Source: Cristatella mucedo
Lineage: Eukaryota; Bryozoa; Phylactolaemata; Cristatellidae
Assembly (NCBI GenBank): GCA_009760855.2
Contig: WPIO01000008.1
Location: 12,664,001-12,728,000, forward strand
Length of the DNA: 64,000 nt
Direction of reading: 5' to 3'
A program made the position numbers and the translations under genes. Below, one piece after another: positions 43,400-54,871 of the stretch (positions are counted from its first letter, which is position 1; each line of letters begins with the position of its first letter). Below the pieces are notes generated by a model. The model did not search any database. It was given only the letters and a program-made list of their open reading frames with translations, and was not told the origin of the DNA.

Positions 43400-44470
43400 A
43401 ACAATAATAATATTAATAATAAATATGTATAGGGCCTTCAGAGAATCGAATCTCTTACTAGGCACTTTACAGATGCTGTATAGGAAGCATTACTAAACGA
43501 TTTGTGCCAACAGGCGAAAGCTGCAGCAGGCGCACTGTAAGCGGGTACATGCACACGAGAGACGAATCACAAAGACACACCAAATGCTGTGATAAACAGG
43601 TGCGTTTTAAGCTTCTTTTTAAAAGCCATGTCAATTAACGTTGTGATGTGCGTCGGTAGCTAGTTCCACGCTTTAGGAGCGTGCGAACTAAAGGCACGGT
43701 CTCCAATGGTTTTGGGGTTTCTATGACGTACGGCTAAATAATTCATTTCAGAACACCTGGTGGGAAAGTAGTTCTGATAGGTTGACTCGAGCCAAAGAAT
43801 GAAGGGATCTAAAAGTAAGTGACAGAACCTTGAAGTCAACGCGCTGCTTTATTGGGAGCCAGTGACGGTCGGTGACGAGTGGTGCGATGCTCTCGACAGA
43901 CGAACTGCGACACTCACGACAGACGAGCCTAGCTGCTGAGTTTTGCACCAACTGCAAGCGCCTAGTTACTCAAGCCAGTAGATCAACCAACTTTGAGTTA
44001 TAAAAGTCGAGACGGGATGTCACAAATGCATGGACCAGCTTCGATGTAGTTGTATCCCTTATAAGATGCACGAAGACTTGTCTGTGCAGCTGATGTAGTC
44101 GTCTAAAAAAGGTTACTCTGGAAAAGGACACATAGATTACGTGCAGATTCAACAGGAGATGTGCTGTTGTAGCCAATTTTGAGCTTTAGGCTTTCTAATT
44201 TCTTAATCACGCTTGGTTTGAATATAACTAGTAAGTTGGTTTTGTCATAATTCAATCTAAGAAAGTTTGCTGCTATCCATATGCTAATGTCGTCAAAACA
44301 AGCAGCAAGAGAGTTGGGAGAATTTGACGTGCTCTAGGGCTGGAAGAGATCAATGCAAAGGTACAACTAAGTGTCATCTGCAGAGAAGTGAAAGCCTAGA
44401 TTGTGCTTGGCGATCGCATTGGTACGAGGGAGAGTTTAAACAGTGACAAGGAGCAGATCGAGTAAAGAGT
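43400..44470 (-). mobile_element. CR1/L2-like LINE (family 1), 3' part
   Basis: The minus-strand copy starts with an (AATAAT)n tail at 43400 and GGCCTTCAGAGAATCGAATC. The coding part shows LQLVQNSAARLVCREC and DRHWLPIKQRVDFK, and reaches the region encoding the RT-distal residues by 44430. A further RT piece (CVASRLGVTGTVLKCF) lies at 44860-44995 beyond the inserted transposon fragment. Confidence 0.8.
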
Positions 44471-44504
44471 AATGAGGTGCCTGTACTTAAGTAGTTCCTT
44501 GGAT

Positions 44505-44815
44505 GATGGGTATAAGTCGCACTCTAAGTTCATGGACAAAATATTTTGAAAAAGCTTTATTGAAAATATTATTACTGAATATATAGGTCATTTCGTATTA
44601 ATATAAGTTCACTTCAATCATCACAGCAAGAAACTCGCCATCAGTATCACTGCTAACATCTTCAAAGTCTTCTGCAACATTGACACTATCTGAATCGTCA
44701 TTTCCGCTTTATGCAGTGACTGACACTGACTTGCAGTGTATAAGTTGCAGGTTTATTTTTTCCAAAACATTGGGGAAAACGTGCGACTTGTACTCGTAAA
44801 AATACGGTAAATGGC
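44505..44815 (-). mobile_element. DNA transposon 3' fragment, inverted relative to 45128-45462
   Basis: Bounded by TATAAGTCGCAC at the left and a right end GTGCGACTTGTACTCGTAAA followed by AATACGGTAA. These are imperfect inverted ends. The minus-strand interior encodes SGNDDSDSVNVAEDFEDVSS and DTDGEFLAVMIEVNLY, which looks like the acidic C-terminus of a transposase. It sits within the family 1 LINE. Confidence 0.55.
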
Positions 44816-45127
44816 GCATGATAAGCATGCGAGCCTGTAGCTTGAGAGATACGGTTTTAAAAACAAGCACACTCCGTTCGCATCAATAATCTGGAGTCAG
44901 CATTGAGGCAGAACCTGAAACATTTGAGTACAGTGCCAGTGACACCCAGGCGAGATGCGACACAGTCAAGAATGCTATGGTGTTTTTGCCCCGAAACCTC
45001 GAGTGGAAGGGAATAACTTGTTCGAAATAAGCACTTCGCGCTACTCAATTCCAAGGTTTAGAGTCTACGTGTTTTTACGATCCTATCTCTCTAGCCACAG
45101 GCTCGCGTGCCTACCATGCGCCATTTA

Positions 45128-45462
45128 CCTTATTTTTGTGAGTATAAGTTGCAAGTTTTTTCCAATTTTTTGGAAAAAATAAACCTGTGACTTATACACT
45201 GTAAGTCAGTGTCAGTCACTGCATAAAGCGGAAATGACGATTCAGATAGTGTCAATGTTGCAGAAGACTATAAAGATGTTAGCAATGATACTGATGGCGA
45301 GTTTCTTGCTGTGATGATTGAAGCGAACTTATATTAATACAAAATGACCTATATATTCATTAATAATATCTTTCAATAAAACTTCTTCAAAATATATTGT
45401 CAATAAATTTAGAATGCTACTTTTACTTAGGCCGAATTATACTCTTAAAAATACGGTACTTT
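45128..45462 (+). mobile_element. DNA transposon 3' fragment, partner of 44505-44815
   Basis: The same sequence in opposite orientation: TTACCTTATTTTTGTGAGTA at one end and CTCTTAAAAATACGGTAC at the other, with the interior SGNDDSDSVNVAEDYKDVSN. Both copies contain (AAT)AAAGCTT/AATAAAACTTC ends. The pair forms a large inverted repeat around about 310 bases. Confidence 0.55.
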
Positions 45463-45825
45463 TCAAACCTCGGGTTCGGAGGTTCGATCCCCACTCATTT
45501 CCAGCATTTTCCGGAGGGACAGTGCCACCAAGCATGTTTGTGCAGGACATCTCATCTCCTAGGAGGCCTTGCATTTAAGCCTCGAAGGCAGTGCGTGCCG
45601 GTCCTTATTGACCCTAATGTGACAGGCAACGAGCTCATTTTTTATCTGCTTGCAATCGCCCCAAAACCTAAAATGTCGTCGTAGTCGTTTTGGCTGTCCT
45701 TCGTCCCCTCGGCGGTAGGTCGCACTGTCACCGCCAATACAGGTGACTCGTTGCAGGAAATCTTATCCCTTGACGCAGTTTCTTTAAACGGTTGTATTCT
45801 ATGGACCGCGTGTAATAAATTCCAG

Positions 45826-46056
45826 CGTCATTCAGCTAAAACGACGCTTGTCTTTGCACGTCCTGTTAAATCGGGACTACCTGACCGAGATGACTTGCGA
45901 TTCGTCGCTCATTATTCAGGCTCTGCCGTGAAGCCGGACGAGCTGAACAAACTGCTCCCGAAATTCAAGGTCAGGAGCGGCGATATCCCGCAGTTGAAAG
46001 ATGTCAAGACTTTCGAGAGCACTCGAACGTTGAAGACGAAGCTGGAAGCAGCGACG
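45826..46056 (+). CDS. Candidate phase-0 exon of an unknown gene
   Basis: A TTCCAG acceptor precedes 45826 and a strong GTGAGT donor follows 46056. The 77-codon frame is open and charged: SGLPDRDDLRFVAHYSGSAV, KPDELNKLLPKFKVRSGDIP, TFESTRTLKTKLEAAT. Entry and exit are both phase 0. Composition and splice sites look genuine, but I do not recognise the protein and no neighbouring exon was found. It lies 4.1 kb beyond the end of the DBB/ankyrin gene, so it is probably a separate gene. Confidence 0.45.
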
Positions 46057-46231
46057 GTGAGTTCAGAAGTCCCCCATTTTACATCCGGTCAAGGCATCCC
46101 GGCGTTCGAGTCTCCTCAGGAATTCCCGTTAAAGCGTGAAAGAATATGTAGATACTAAATACAAGTTAATTCAACTAAATAATTTCCGTGATCATGAGTC
46201 AGAAAACCATAGCGACCTTACCGAGCGGTTT

Positions 46232-46360
46232 TATCATCCTGGCTGGACCCAGGGGTAAGGTGCTTGCCTTTGACCACCCAGGTCGTAGTGTCGAGCCATG
46301 CGGCATATGTGACGCGCCTTGATTCTCTTGGGGTGCCATCCAAATCAGATATATTTTAAA
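46232..46360 (+). mobile_element. tRNA-derived SINE (family A)
   Basis: A-box-like GGGGTAAGGTGCTTGCC, B-box-like GTGTCGAGCC and 3' end GATTCTCTTGGGGTGCCATC. Confidence 0.7.
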
Positions 46361-46569
46361 TTTTGTTTTCTCCAAAATTATTTGCCGATAAGACAGAACA
46401 GATTAGGGGCTCCATCCCCTCACTGCCGGCTCTGCTTCTTACTTCTCTTTTAACTCTAACTCCTTTCAGCTTCCTTCCTTCTTTACCTCTTACCCTTCCT
46501 TCACCTCTAACCCTTTCCCAGCCTGTCTCGATTGAACTAGCTACTAAATTTGTCTAAAATGCTTACAAT

Positions 46570-47085
46570 TATACTTGTCCTCTAGATGATATCCCACTGT
46601 CCTCCTTACAAGGTTCGTAGATCTGCTTCAGCCCACGATGAAGCTATTGAAACTATGTCCCTAATCACCGGTGAAGTCCTTACTCCTCCTCTGAAAACAG
46701 CTTTTGGCAAGTCAGCCATGAATTAGCCACACCCTAGACCGTGAGATCCGACTAACTTTCGTTCAGTGTCCCTTCTGCCTTTCTCGTTCAAGGCACTCGA
46801 ACGAGTTTAGGCCCATCAGCTAAAGAGCGTGTACATTTTTCAGATCTTGCTAGGAAGTTACAATCGGGTTTTGTTTAGAGAGAACCTTTCCCCAGAAACT
46901 GATTCGCTGCGGGTATGCATCGATCTTGATAATGGTGATCAGGTTAGGGCCACCTTACTACTTGTCCTAAATCTAAATTTTTCAGCAGCATTTGACCAGC
47001 AGAGCCTCCTAAAGCGAAGTCTGAAGCGCCGCGTCTGCAGCCCCGCGGTATCACTAGCACAGTGCTCAACTGGGTTAGGTTCTGC
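46570..47085 (+). mobile_element. LINE family 1 RT fragment, highly degraded
   Basis: Pieces of the reverse transcriptase are visible in shifting frames (a CPFCLSRSRHSN-type block, LVLNLNFSAAFD, and KAVLQ-type residues). It runs into a GA microsatellite at 47095. A further piece lies at 47800-48065. Confidence 0.6.
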
Positions 47086-47094
47086 TACAGAGAA

Positions 47095-47203
47095 GAGGAA
47101 GAGACAGAGACAGAGACAGAGACAGAGACAGAGAGAGACAGAGAGACGGAGAGACAGAGAGACGGAGAGAGAGAGAGACACAGAGAGACAGGGACAGAGA
47201 GAG

Positions 47204-47284
<81 letters not shown>

Positions 47285-47610
47285 CAGAGAGAGACAGAGA
47301 GAGACAAGGAGAGACAGGGAGAGAGACAGAGACAGCGAGACAGAGACAGAGACAGAGAGACAGGAGAGACAGAGATAGAGACCGAGAGACAGACAGAGAG
47401 AGACACAGAGAGAGACACAGAGAAAGGCAAAAAGAGACAGTGACAGACAGAGAGACACAGAGGGAGAGACACTGAGACACACACACACACACAAATAGAC
47501 ACACAGATAGACACAGAGAGAGACAAAGAGAGAGAGACAGAGACAGACATACAGAGGGCGAGAGAAAGAGAGAGGAAGAGGGAGAGAGAGAGAGAGAGAG
47601 AGAGAGCTTT
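47095..47610. repeat. (GA)n / GAGACA microsatellite
   Basis: Purine-rich repeat with GAGACA, GAGAGACAGAGA and a (CA)n interruption at about 47478-47492. Arg-Glu and Ser-Leu frames here are artefacts. Confidence 0.97.
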
Positions 47611-47637
47611 GTCAAAGTGCTGATGTGATTCGCTGTT

Positions 47638-47790
47638 GCCGAGCCGGTTTGGTCTAGCGGTTAAGGTGCTCGCCCCGACCAAGGTCTGACTGAGGTCGTG
47701 GGCTCGAGTCCCGAGGCATATGTGAAGCGCCTGAATAGAGATTAGGTTCTCTTGGGGAGCTATAAAAATGAATTATATTTATTATTATAT
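47638..47790 (+). mobile_element. tRNA-derived SINE (family A), clearest copy
   Basis: GCCGAGCCGGTTTGGTCTAG starts a tRNA-like head, with A-box TGGTCTAGCGGTTAAGGTGC and B-box GGCTCGAGTCC. The body ends in GCGCCTGAATAGAGATTAGG, TTCTCTTGGGGAGC and a TTATTATAT tail. This 3' end resembles the tail of LINE family 1, which would let the LINE machinery move it. Confidence 0.85.
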
Positions 47791-47799
47791 TAGTCATTG

Positions 47800-48065
47800 A
47801 CTCATTGAGGGAATCCTTACAGAATGAGGTATTTCAGGTTTTAGTCTTAGGTACCCTTTCTTGCAACTAGCAACTACTCTCCTTCTGGCTGGTGTCATTA
47901 CCAATCACAAACGTTCGCCGATAACAATCACACCTACTACTATAGTTCTAGCCATGTGAACTTTGCTACAAATGTGACTCATTTAATTTGCTTGCAGTCT
48001 GCATCGACGACATAGTACTCGTAAGGCCAGTACTTGGCGAAGCTTAACGACGATAAGACCGGCCT
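47800..48065 (+). mobile_element. LINE family 1 RT fragment
   Basis: Degraded continuation of the fragment at 46570. It includes the area around the active-site region and a final LAKLNDDKTGL-type segment near 48030-48065. Confidence 0.5.
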
Positions 48066-48104
48066 TATAAAAAATGTATAGTTGATTCAACAGCCACATC
48101 TCGA

Positions 48105-48190
48105 TTGGTGCAGAAGAGCCTCAATGGCTATCACGATCACTTGCTGTGGGCGATAAAAAAAGGACCACCTGCTGTTGAATCATACCGGTG
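48105..48190 (-). mobile_element. SINE family B, partial
   Basis: GCAGAAGAGCCTCAATGGCT and a degenerate remainder match the reversed 3' part of the family B SINEs at 37384 and 50810. Confidence 0.4.
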
Positions 48191-50809
48191 ACTGGGGTCG
48201 TCAAGAGCTAGCACCTCAACCCTGTCCTAAGATTCGGAGGGTAATAATTCTGTGCATGTACTAACCAGGGACTTTGCATTGTCCAAATAATTCCTTTGCA
48301 TGTTGTTCTAAGCATACACTACTGCTTTCGCGCTTGCCTAGGTATGATACCTGCATGTCATCAACTCTGGCTTATCACTTCTCTTTCAGCGAGTTGTAAA
48401 GCGCCTGCATCGAGACGTAACCGAGGCTGTGAATTACGTTATTATCCCATAGACCTCTCCATCCAAAGTCTGCAGGCACCTAGGCGCTCGGCGGTCGCTG
48501 TGCTAACGCCGGGGGAATGCTAATCTGGTTGTACAATACCTTATACCCAGCGCACGCAGCGAACACGGGTAGAGAAAACCGGACCGTACGATTGGTGACC
48601 CCCTAAGACAAGGCTACAGGGGGATGCGAATGACATTTACGCAAGTTCCCGAAAATGCCAGGGCTCGAATCGGCCACTCGGCTCCAGCAGTCCCCTCCCC
48701 CCCCCCCGAAGTGGCATCAGATTATGTAGGAACGGCTACGTAACGAGAACCCTCGGCTGTATCCCTTATCAACCGTTCCAGGCTAATTAACCCTACTAAC
48801 GCACAGATTTAGATTCGTTATGGAGCTCTACAAAAGATGCATCATTATAATGATTATTATCAATCTCCATAATTATATAAATCAACCTGTGTAATGATAT
48901 TTAGATTTATCGATTTGGAATAGTCTCTTAATGCATCAAAAATCGGATCGCCCCCATATGAAAACGTTATATATAGCCCCCATCTGGCGCAAAGCCAAGC
49001 ATATCTTCTAAGAGGAATCCAACTTTGCTCTAGATTGGAAGAAACAGGAAATTTGAGAGCATACATCATATGTTTGGTCCGAATGAGCGTATTATAGCCA
49101 ATACATCTTTTTTGTAAGGCTGGGTGACTCGATGTCTTATAAATACAGGTCTTATAGAGTTAATTTCCTTATTAAAGACTGGCAATGCTCACAGTATGCA
49201 CGATAAGTTTTGATGACCAACAAATATTTTTGAAGGCAAGAATTTTTATTTGGTAGACAGGAAGCTATAGCTATGAGCACATACATTTTTTAGCGTATAT
49301 GGCGAGCTAGTCCAGCTGATCTTGAAGCACTGATATTCCTGGCTAGACAAAATGGGAACGATTAGATCTCCATGGATACTTGCTAGGATTAGTACGGCTG
49401 GTCAAGCCTGTTTCACACTACGAGGCACAAGTTTTGTACATAGATATTAAGTATTATTTTCTGATTGCTTGTGCCTCAAAAGTCTAGGAAATGTCCATTA
49501 ATCCCCAAAAAATTCAGCCGTTGGGACTACGAAAAGAAAAAATTGGAAATTCACTCATTTTAAGTGATAACAGCAAATTCCCGCCTTTAGGTTCACATTG
49601 AAACTGAAAAATCAAATTAGAATTTATTTATCGTAGTATTACAAAATGACAGAAAAATATTTAGAAGTCATCAGTTTTCCGAGATTTACGATTACACTGT
49701 ACACCCCTTTCACGACTTGGTTTACAAATGTATGTATGTCTGTATGTATGTAGTCTCCCACAATGTTCTTTTTTATGTCCCGTAAATCCTGACGGAGTGG
49801 CTCTTTCCAGTGAGCCCCGTGCTTTTACTTGAATTTTCAACTCATTGGTTCTTTTTGTCCGCGGTCCCATAGAGACATTGGCTTTGACATGTGGCCTCAG
49901 ACAGCTGATGGAAGAAGTTTTGAAGGAACTCGAAGACTGCCGAACTCTTACCGCTGCGACAAATTGCTTCATATGGCCCAAATTGGCATGCAATGGTTGC
50001 ATCGGCGCATCCGGGGGTCAATCTCAGGCTCTCTGTTGACATTGTCGCTCCCATCAAGAACTCGGTCCGCTGCAATCAGTCCTGCCTGCGGTAGTGTGCA
50101 TGACTTTTTCGGCTGTCTCAGGCGTACAATTGTCGCCGGAAGTAAGGTAAAGCGCCACGAGCACATATGAGGGATGCCTCCATCTCTTTGAAGTCTTCGA
50201 GGACATGCCCGCCGAACTCATCATACCTCAAGACGTCCAGCAAGGTGTTGGCGCTGTTGTGCGTGCGCCGCTTAGATGTACACTGAAAAGTCTGCCGGAA
50301 GAAGAGGAGAGCGCTTGTTCTCGTGGTGGATCAGCACCTTGCTTGCTTGGAAGCTCTATCAATGAAGAGGCGCCACTAGTTCCGGTCGCGAGCGATTCGC
50401 ATTACGTCGAACAGACCGGTCTCATTGTGGCAAGCGCAGATCCCATCTTGACAACGTGAAGCAGCTGGAGCCAGCGGTGGATGGGCGGTGCACTTTCGTC
50501 CAACGAGCTCCGCTGCTTCAGCCGTCAGACGTCACAAAAGGCTCGGCATTGGACTTGGATCGGACAGCGGTCTCCGATCACGTCGTTGAGATTTGTTTCG
50601 ACCGGGAGGTACGCGGTGCTTTTCTCAGCTCCATCTTTGAAATTGTTGCCGCAGTCTGGATATGCAACGGTCCTTTTCGCTACTCTTTGACTCGCCGCTC
50701 TCTTCTGAAGATGGCCGCCAATATCTTACTTCGGGAGGAGCGACAGCTCGGCTTCAGGATGGTGGATGAAGGAAAGGTCGGGCTATGAGACTGCCTATGC
50801 TAGCTGATT
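48191..50809. other. No gene recognised
   Basis: Mixed sequence with a C-run at about 48697-48706. Open frames of 80-110 codons between 49660 and 50790 on both strands have no recognisable domain or clear splice structure. Confidence 0.35.
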
Positions 50810-50965
50810 TAACAGCCTCTTTTAGTACAGCGGCAGAAGAGCCTTTAAAGGCTATCACCACCGCTTGCAGCGTCAGTAAAGGATCGCCCACCGCAGGATT
50901 CGAACGTATCACCTCGAGACCGGGAAAAGCAGCCGCCTTACCTAGTGAGTGAGCCATCACGGCCC
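50810..50965 (-). mobile_element. tRNA-derived SINE (family B)
   Basis: Reversed copy: CACCGCAGGATTCGAACGTA (B-box complement), GCCGCCTTACCTAGTGAGTG (A-box complement) and GAGCCTTTAAAGGCTATCAC. It matches 37384-37530. Confidence 0.75.
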
Positions 50966-52549
50966 ACCATGGAGAAGGGAAGACTGGCGCACTGAGAGAA
51001 CTGAGCTGTCAGAGACCTAAGCTTGGAGCATGGGTCTACCGTGCAGAATTAGCAGTTGATCGTGAGTTGTCAAAGAGTTCCTGTCAAATTTCTGGAATAG
51101 CATTATCGGCTCTTGGCTCTTTTCCTCCTCTGTATCACCCTATATAAGGACGAAGTAGCAGTAGAATATCAGAGAAACAAAAGACTTTCAGCAATTTACC
51201 TCACTCACGACTAACAATTTATTAACGCAAAATTTCGAGTGACAACTATCATCTTGCCTCCTTTGGGAGCACTTTTTCACTTCTTACTTGTGAAATCAGG
51301 TGCCCAGCTTTCGTCCCTGTGCCTAAAAAGCGAGCCAAAATGCGCCTGGCATATCTTGGCAGACTCTTCAACGGAATACTTTGCTGTCCTTGATTTTATG
51401 ACGGACTGGTCACATAATCTCTACGAAGCTAGCTGTTGTAGTGTGCTTGTACCCTCTCGATGCCATCTCAGGAAAATGCAAATTTGTGTCACTCACGGTA
51501 TACAGTTTGAACTAAAATGTGCTTTCAGGAAAGTAACCACATTTTTTTAATTCTTCCTGGTCACAAAAGCAAGGTTTCATTCGGAGTAATGAGAATTCTC
51601 TATACGCATGAGGCTCAAGAAATTGTAAAAACGCTTATCATTCAGAAACAGGTTTACAATACAGAAAATGGTTGAATGGCTTCACCGAGCAGATTACGAA
51701 AGGTCACAGGCAGAGCTTTGCAGGACTTTCATTTGGGGGGCGAGAAGCTCTCAAGCTTTTCATGGAGGGGACAGTCCAGCAATTCATTAAGCATTATACC
51801 GCAAAATCGTAGTTTATTCGTCAATTACTCGGCGATTGCTCATTGAGTGGAAGTAGAAAATAATTTCGTCTCTGGTGTCGGTAAGGGGGGCACATGAATA
51901 GGGGGGTGCCCAGGTCACTGCTGCAGCCACCGCCGCCGTTGCAGAGGCTCCGACGCAGATTTCACTTTGTCGGTTTGTATGCCTCTTCCGGGAGCCTTGC
52001 AGCACCAAGCAAGCCTCGCGGCTGCCAAATCGCACGAGCAGCTCGGCATGCCTTTGCGGGCCTGCCTAAAATATATTAGCTCTTTTAGAAATCTAAAAAT
52101 GTCATCACCCAATCTCTTTTGAAAATAAACTCTGGGTGCCTAGGAGGCGTGAGCTCTGTCTGCACAAACTAGACTAACGGCTCCTCGATTCTCGTGGACG
52201 CTGCTTTCTATTTTAATGAACCGGTGCGCTTCTCTCGGACAGGAACCCAATCAGACGAATCCGACACCCCTCAGATCCAAGGGAGGCAGCCGTATCCAAG
52301 GGCAACAGCCCCAAACCTTCAGCCAAGGGGGCCGAAGTCCTCCTCCAGCCCATCGATCAGCATCGGCTTCTCAAGTGGCTGCTCAAGATCCGTAATGGCC
52401 GCACCATCATTCTTGCTGATGCAATGATGTAGTGAGCGTGTGTGTGTTCGCGTATTGCTAAACAGCAAACGACTTGGACCGCACGGAACACAACCGAACT
52501 CGACAGCGTTTAATCAGCAACTCTTTTTGCAGACGTCAATCTAACCGGA
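50966..52549. other. No gene recognised
   Basis: Nothing recognisable in this stretch. Confidence 0.45.
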
Positions 52550-53096
52550 ATTTCCACCGCCTTCGCCCAGGAATGCTTCGCTCCGATTTGCCAGTCAATG
52601 TCGGGAGGGCCTCCGCGTCTATGCAAATGACACGCAGCTGTACCTTTGCTTTGATCCCTCGAAGCCATTGGGCTTGTCAAATTCTCTTTACTCCCGTGCT
52701 GTATGTATTGCTGCCATCTACACTGGTATGGCAGCAGACTTTCTCAAATCGAAAGCCAACTTGGTAGATATGGGCAAACCAAGTGTGACTCAGGAGTTTT
52801 AAAACCTAATGCTCGAAATCGGCTGCCAGGAAGCATATCTTCTGTTGAATCTGCACGAAATATGGGGGTCCTGTTTCAAAGTGACCTTTCATCAGGTGTC
52901 CTCATCAACGGCCTCTTCAACTTCACGGTCAAGTCTGCCTACTTTCCGTTACGTAACATTGGATGCATTTGGGTCTGCTTTGACAGGGACACCACTGCTT
53001 AATCGGTCCATGCATTTGTGAAATCCCATCTTAGCTTCTGTAGCTCACTGCTTGCTAGTGTACCGGCCTGTGCAATCAGACGCTTACAGTTTGTTG
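52550..53096 (+). mobile_element. LINE family 1 RT fragment
   Basis: Contains residues around the active site (Y-A-N-D-T-Q-L-YLCFDPS in one frame, near 52620), then PSVTQEF-like, VLFQSDLSS and FVKSHLSFCSSLL-type residues in shifting frames. It stops at 53096, where unrelated GC-rich sequence begins. Confidence 0.75.
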
Positions 53097-53904
53097 GGTC
53101 GGCCTGGCTTATCCACCCAAAGCCCTCTTCCGATTGAGACAGCGTACCCTCTTGCAGCAGCTACTGCCAAGCCAGAGCACCGGCCGATGGAATTCGACGC
53201 GGGATCTAGCATTTCTGCACTACCCTTGCATGAGTATAAACGTGTCTGCCCTCACTCACCGTGGAGCCTACGAGTATTACGCTACGGCCGTTTGCGGAGA
53301 TATCTCCTGCTGGCGTAATTATTCCTCAGGCTGAATACCAAGTCCAACCTACCTACGGGAGTTGGTACCGCGAGACCGGCGCTTTATCGGCCACTTTCGG
53401 GAAGAGGATGTTGGGTCTGCCTGTCTTATCCACCCATCGCCCTTTTCCGGCCGAGGCAGCGGATCCACTTGCAGCAGCTGCTTCCGAGCCGTCGTGCTGG
53501 CCGTGCCGTGGCCGTGGTTTCGGGTTTCCTTAGTAAACGGCATCTGCCTGAGCCGTCTTGATCTGTGCACAAACTTGACACAGTTGTTGCAAAACTGTGC
53601 AGCCAGACTTGACCGTCTTAAGCTGTAGTCTAAATTGTCGTCGCGAGCGGCACAGCACGCTAGCCAATGAGGAACACCACCCGTTTATTTCCTCCACACT
53701 CACAGCCGGCGGAAGCACTACTCCGCGCCGCGAACGTCGCCCGCTTCTGTCCTCTGAGGTACCGAAACGCTGCGCTCTCATTCGTTGGCGCCGTTGCCAA
53801 CGCCTAGCTGCGCTCCGATTGCCTAACCCAGCCTAGTACTGGCAGATAACAACATTTAGGCGCTGTCACCGACTGCGGTCTACATAAACAAAAACCACAT
53901 AAGC
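53097..53904. other. GC-rich insertion between LINE pieces
   Basis: Two similar half-repeats (GGGTCTGCCTGTCTTATCCA near 53413 and GGCCTGGCTTATCCACCC near 53101), each followed by a GCAGCAGCTGCTTCC-type block. A short LINE piece (LLQNCAARLDRL) lies near 53585. Origin unknown. Confidence 0.4.
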
Positions 53905-54450
53905 ATCGCAGTTGCCGTATCGCACCACTTCTCTCCGACCTGTACTGGCTGCCAAAAAGAAGCATATCGACTTTAAAGGTCTGTCAGTCACTTTTAGGTT
54001 CCTTCATCCGCTGGCTCCAACCTACCAATCAGAACTATTACAGCCTCAGGCTAGGCGTCGTAGCACTCGATTTCCTACTCAAATCGTTTAGCTACACCTC
54101 GAACGAACCTCAAATCCTTCGGAAACTGAGCCTTTAGTTCGTTCGAACGCTCCCAAAGCCTGGAACTCACTCCCGACTGACGTCAAGACATCGGCTGGCT
54201 TGACCGAATTTCAAAAGAAGCTGAAAACGCACGCTTATTCGAGCTGACACTGTCCATGCTACCGTTAACCATGCTTACATGTTGATAATGTGCATCTCTC
54301 CTCTAACCATATTATGCTTGTTGACCAAAGGAGTTTACCGCCGCCCATTTGATCATTGCTTCCTTTACAGCATATGTAAAGCGCCTTGAAAGAGAAAGTT
54401 CACTGAGGGCGCTATACCAACGTAGTAAAATTATTATTGTTGTTGTTATG
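53905..54450 (+). mobile_element. CR1/L2-like LINE (family 1), 3' end
   Basis: Resumes with the CRIAPLLSDLYWLPK-like block and continues to a tail CGCCTTGAAAGAGAAAGTTC with (TTATTATTGTTG)n. Degraded frames. Probably the same copy as 52550-53096, split by 53097-53904. Confidence 0.75.
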
Positions 54451-54532
54451 ATGCCGATCGGCCTCTATCGGAGGAGGAGCCGACATATGAAAGCATGTCC
54501 TACTAGCAGCCGTTCGACTCTTGATGCACAGG

Positions 54533-54871
54533 CACAACGACTAGCCGCAGAGCCGGGAAGGGCGGAAGCGCCACGGCTCCTCTACCGGAAGCCGGAGCGA
54601 TCCGCACCAACTCGTCTTTGGACTCCAGCGAAGCAGCGACCAAGCAGCAAGAGCCAATTCACCACCTACCAGACCGTCCCGTCCACCGCGGAAGGCTAAG
54701 ACCCATCCCCCGACATCGGGCGGCGCTGCATCGAAGCCGATCGTCATCGGCTTCAAGTGGCGGCGGCAGTAAGCCCGCGTCCCTGCATGGCGGCTGGCCG
54801 TCCAGGGCGGCAGACGCCCCCCCCCCCCCCGCTGCGTCGAGGCCGTCTGCCGCCCTGCGGACTCGTTGCAG
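54533..54871 (+). CDS. Weak exon candidate ending at a strong GTAAGT donor
   Basis: An open frame with SSLDSSEAATKQQEPIHHL and a Ser-rich, Gly-rich continuation ends at CAG followed by GTAAGTCAGG, a near-consensus donor. A poly-C run (about 54818-54830) lies inside. Composition is low complexity and other frames are also open, so this is only a possibility. Confidence 0.25.

Noticed and set aside
46829-47682. Arg-Glu-rich proteins of 140-250 residues
   Set aside because: They come from the GA microsatellite next to a dead LINE.
47638-47710. A functional tRNA gene
   Set aside because: The boxes are tRNA-like, but a cloverleaf is not complete and the unit continues into a SINE body and tail present in several copies.
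53097-53640. Possible gene in the GC-rich insertion
   Set aside because: Frames are short, the two halves are duplicates of each other, and no splice structure or domain was seen.
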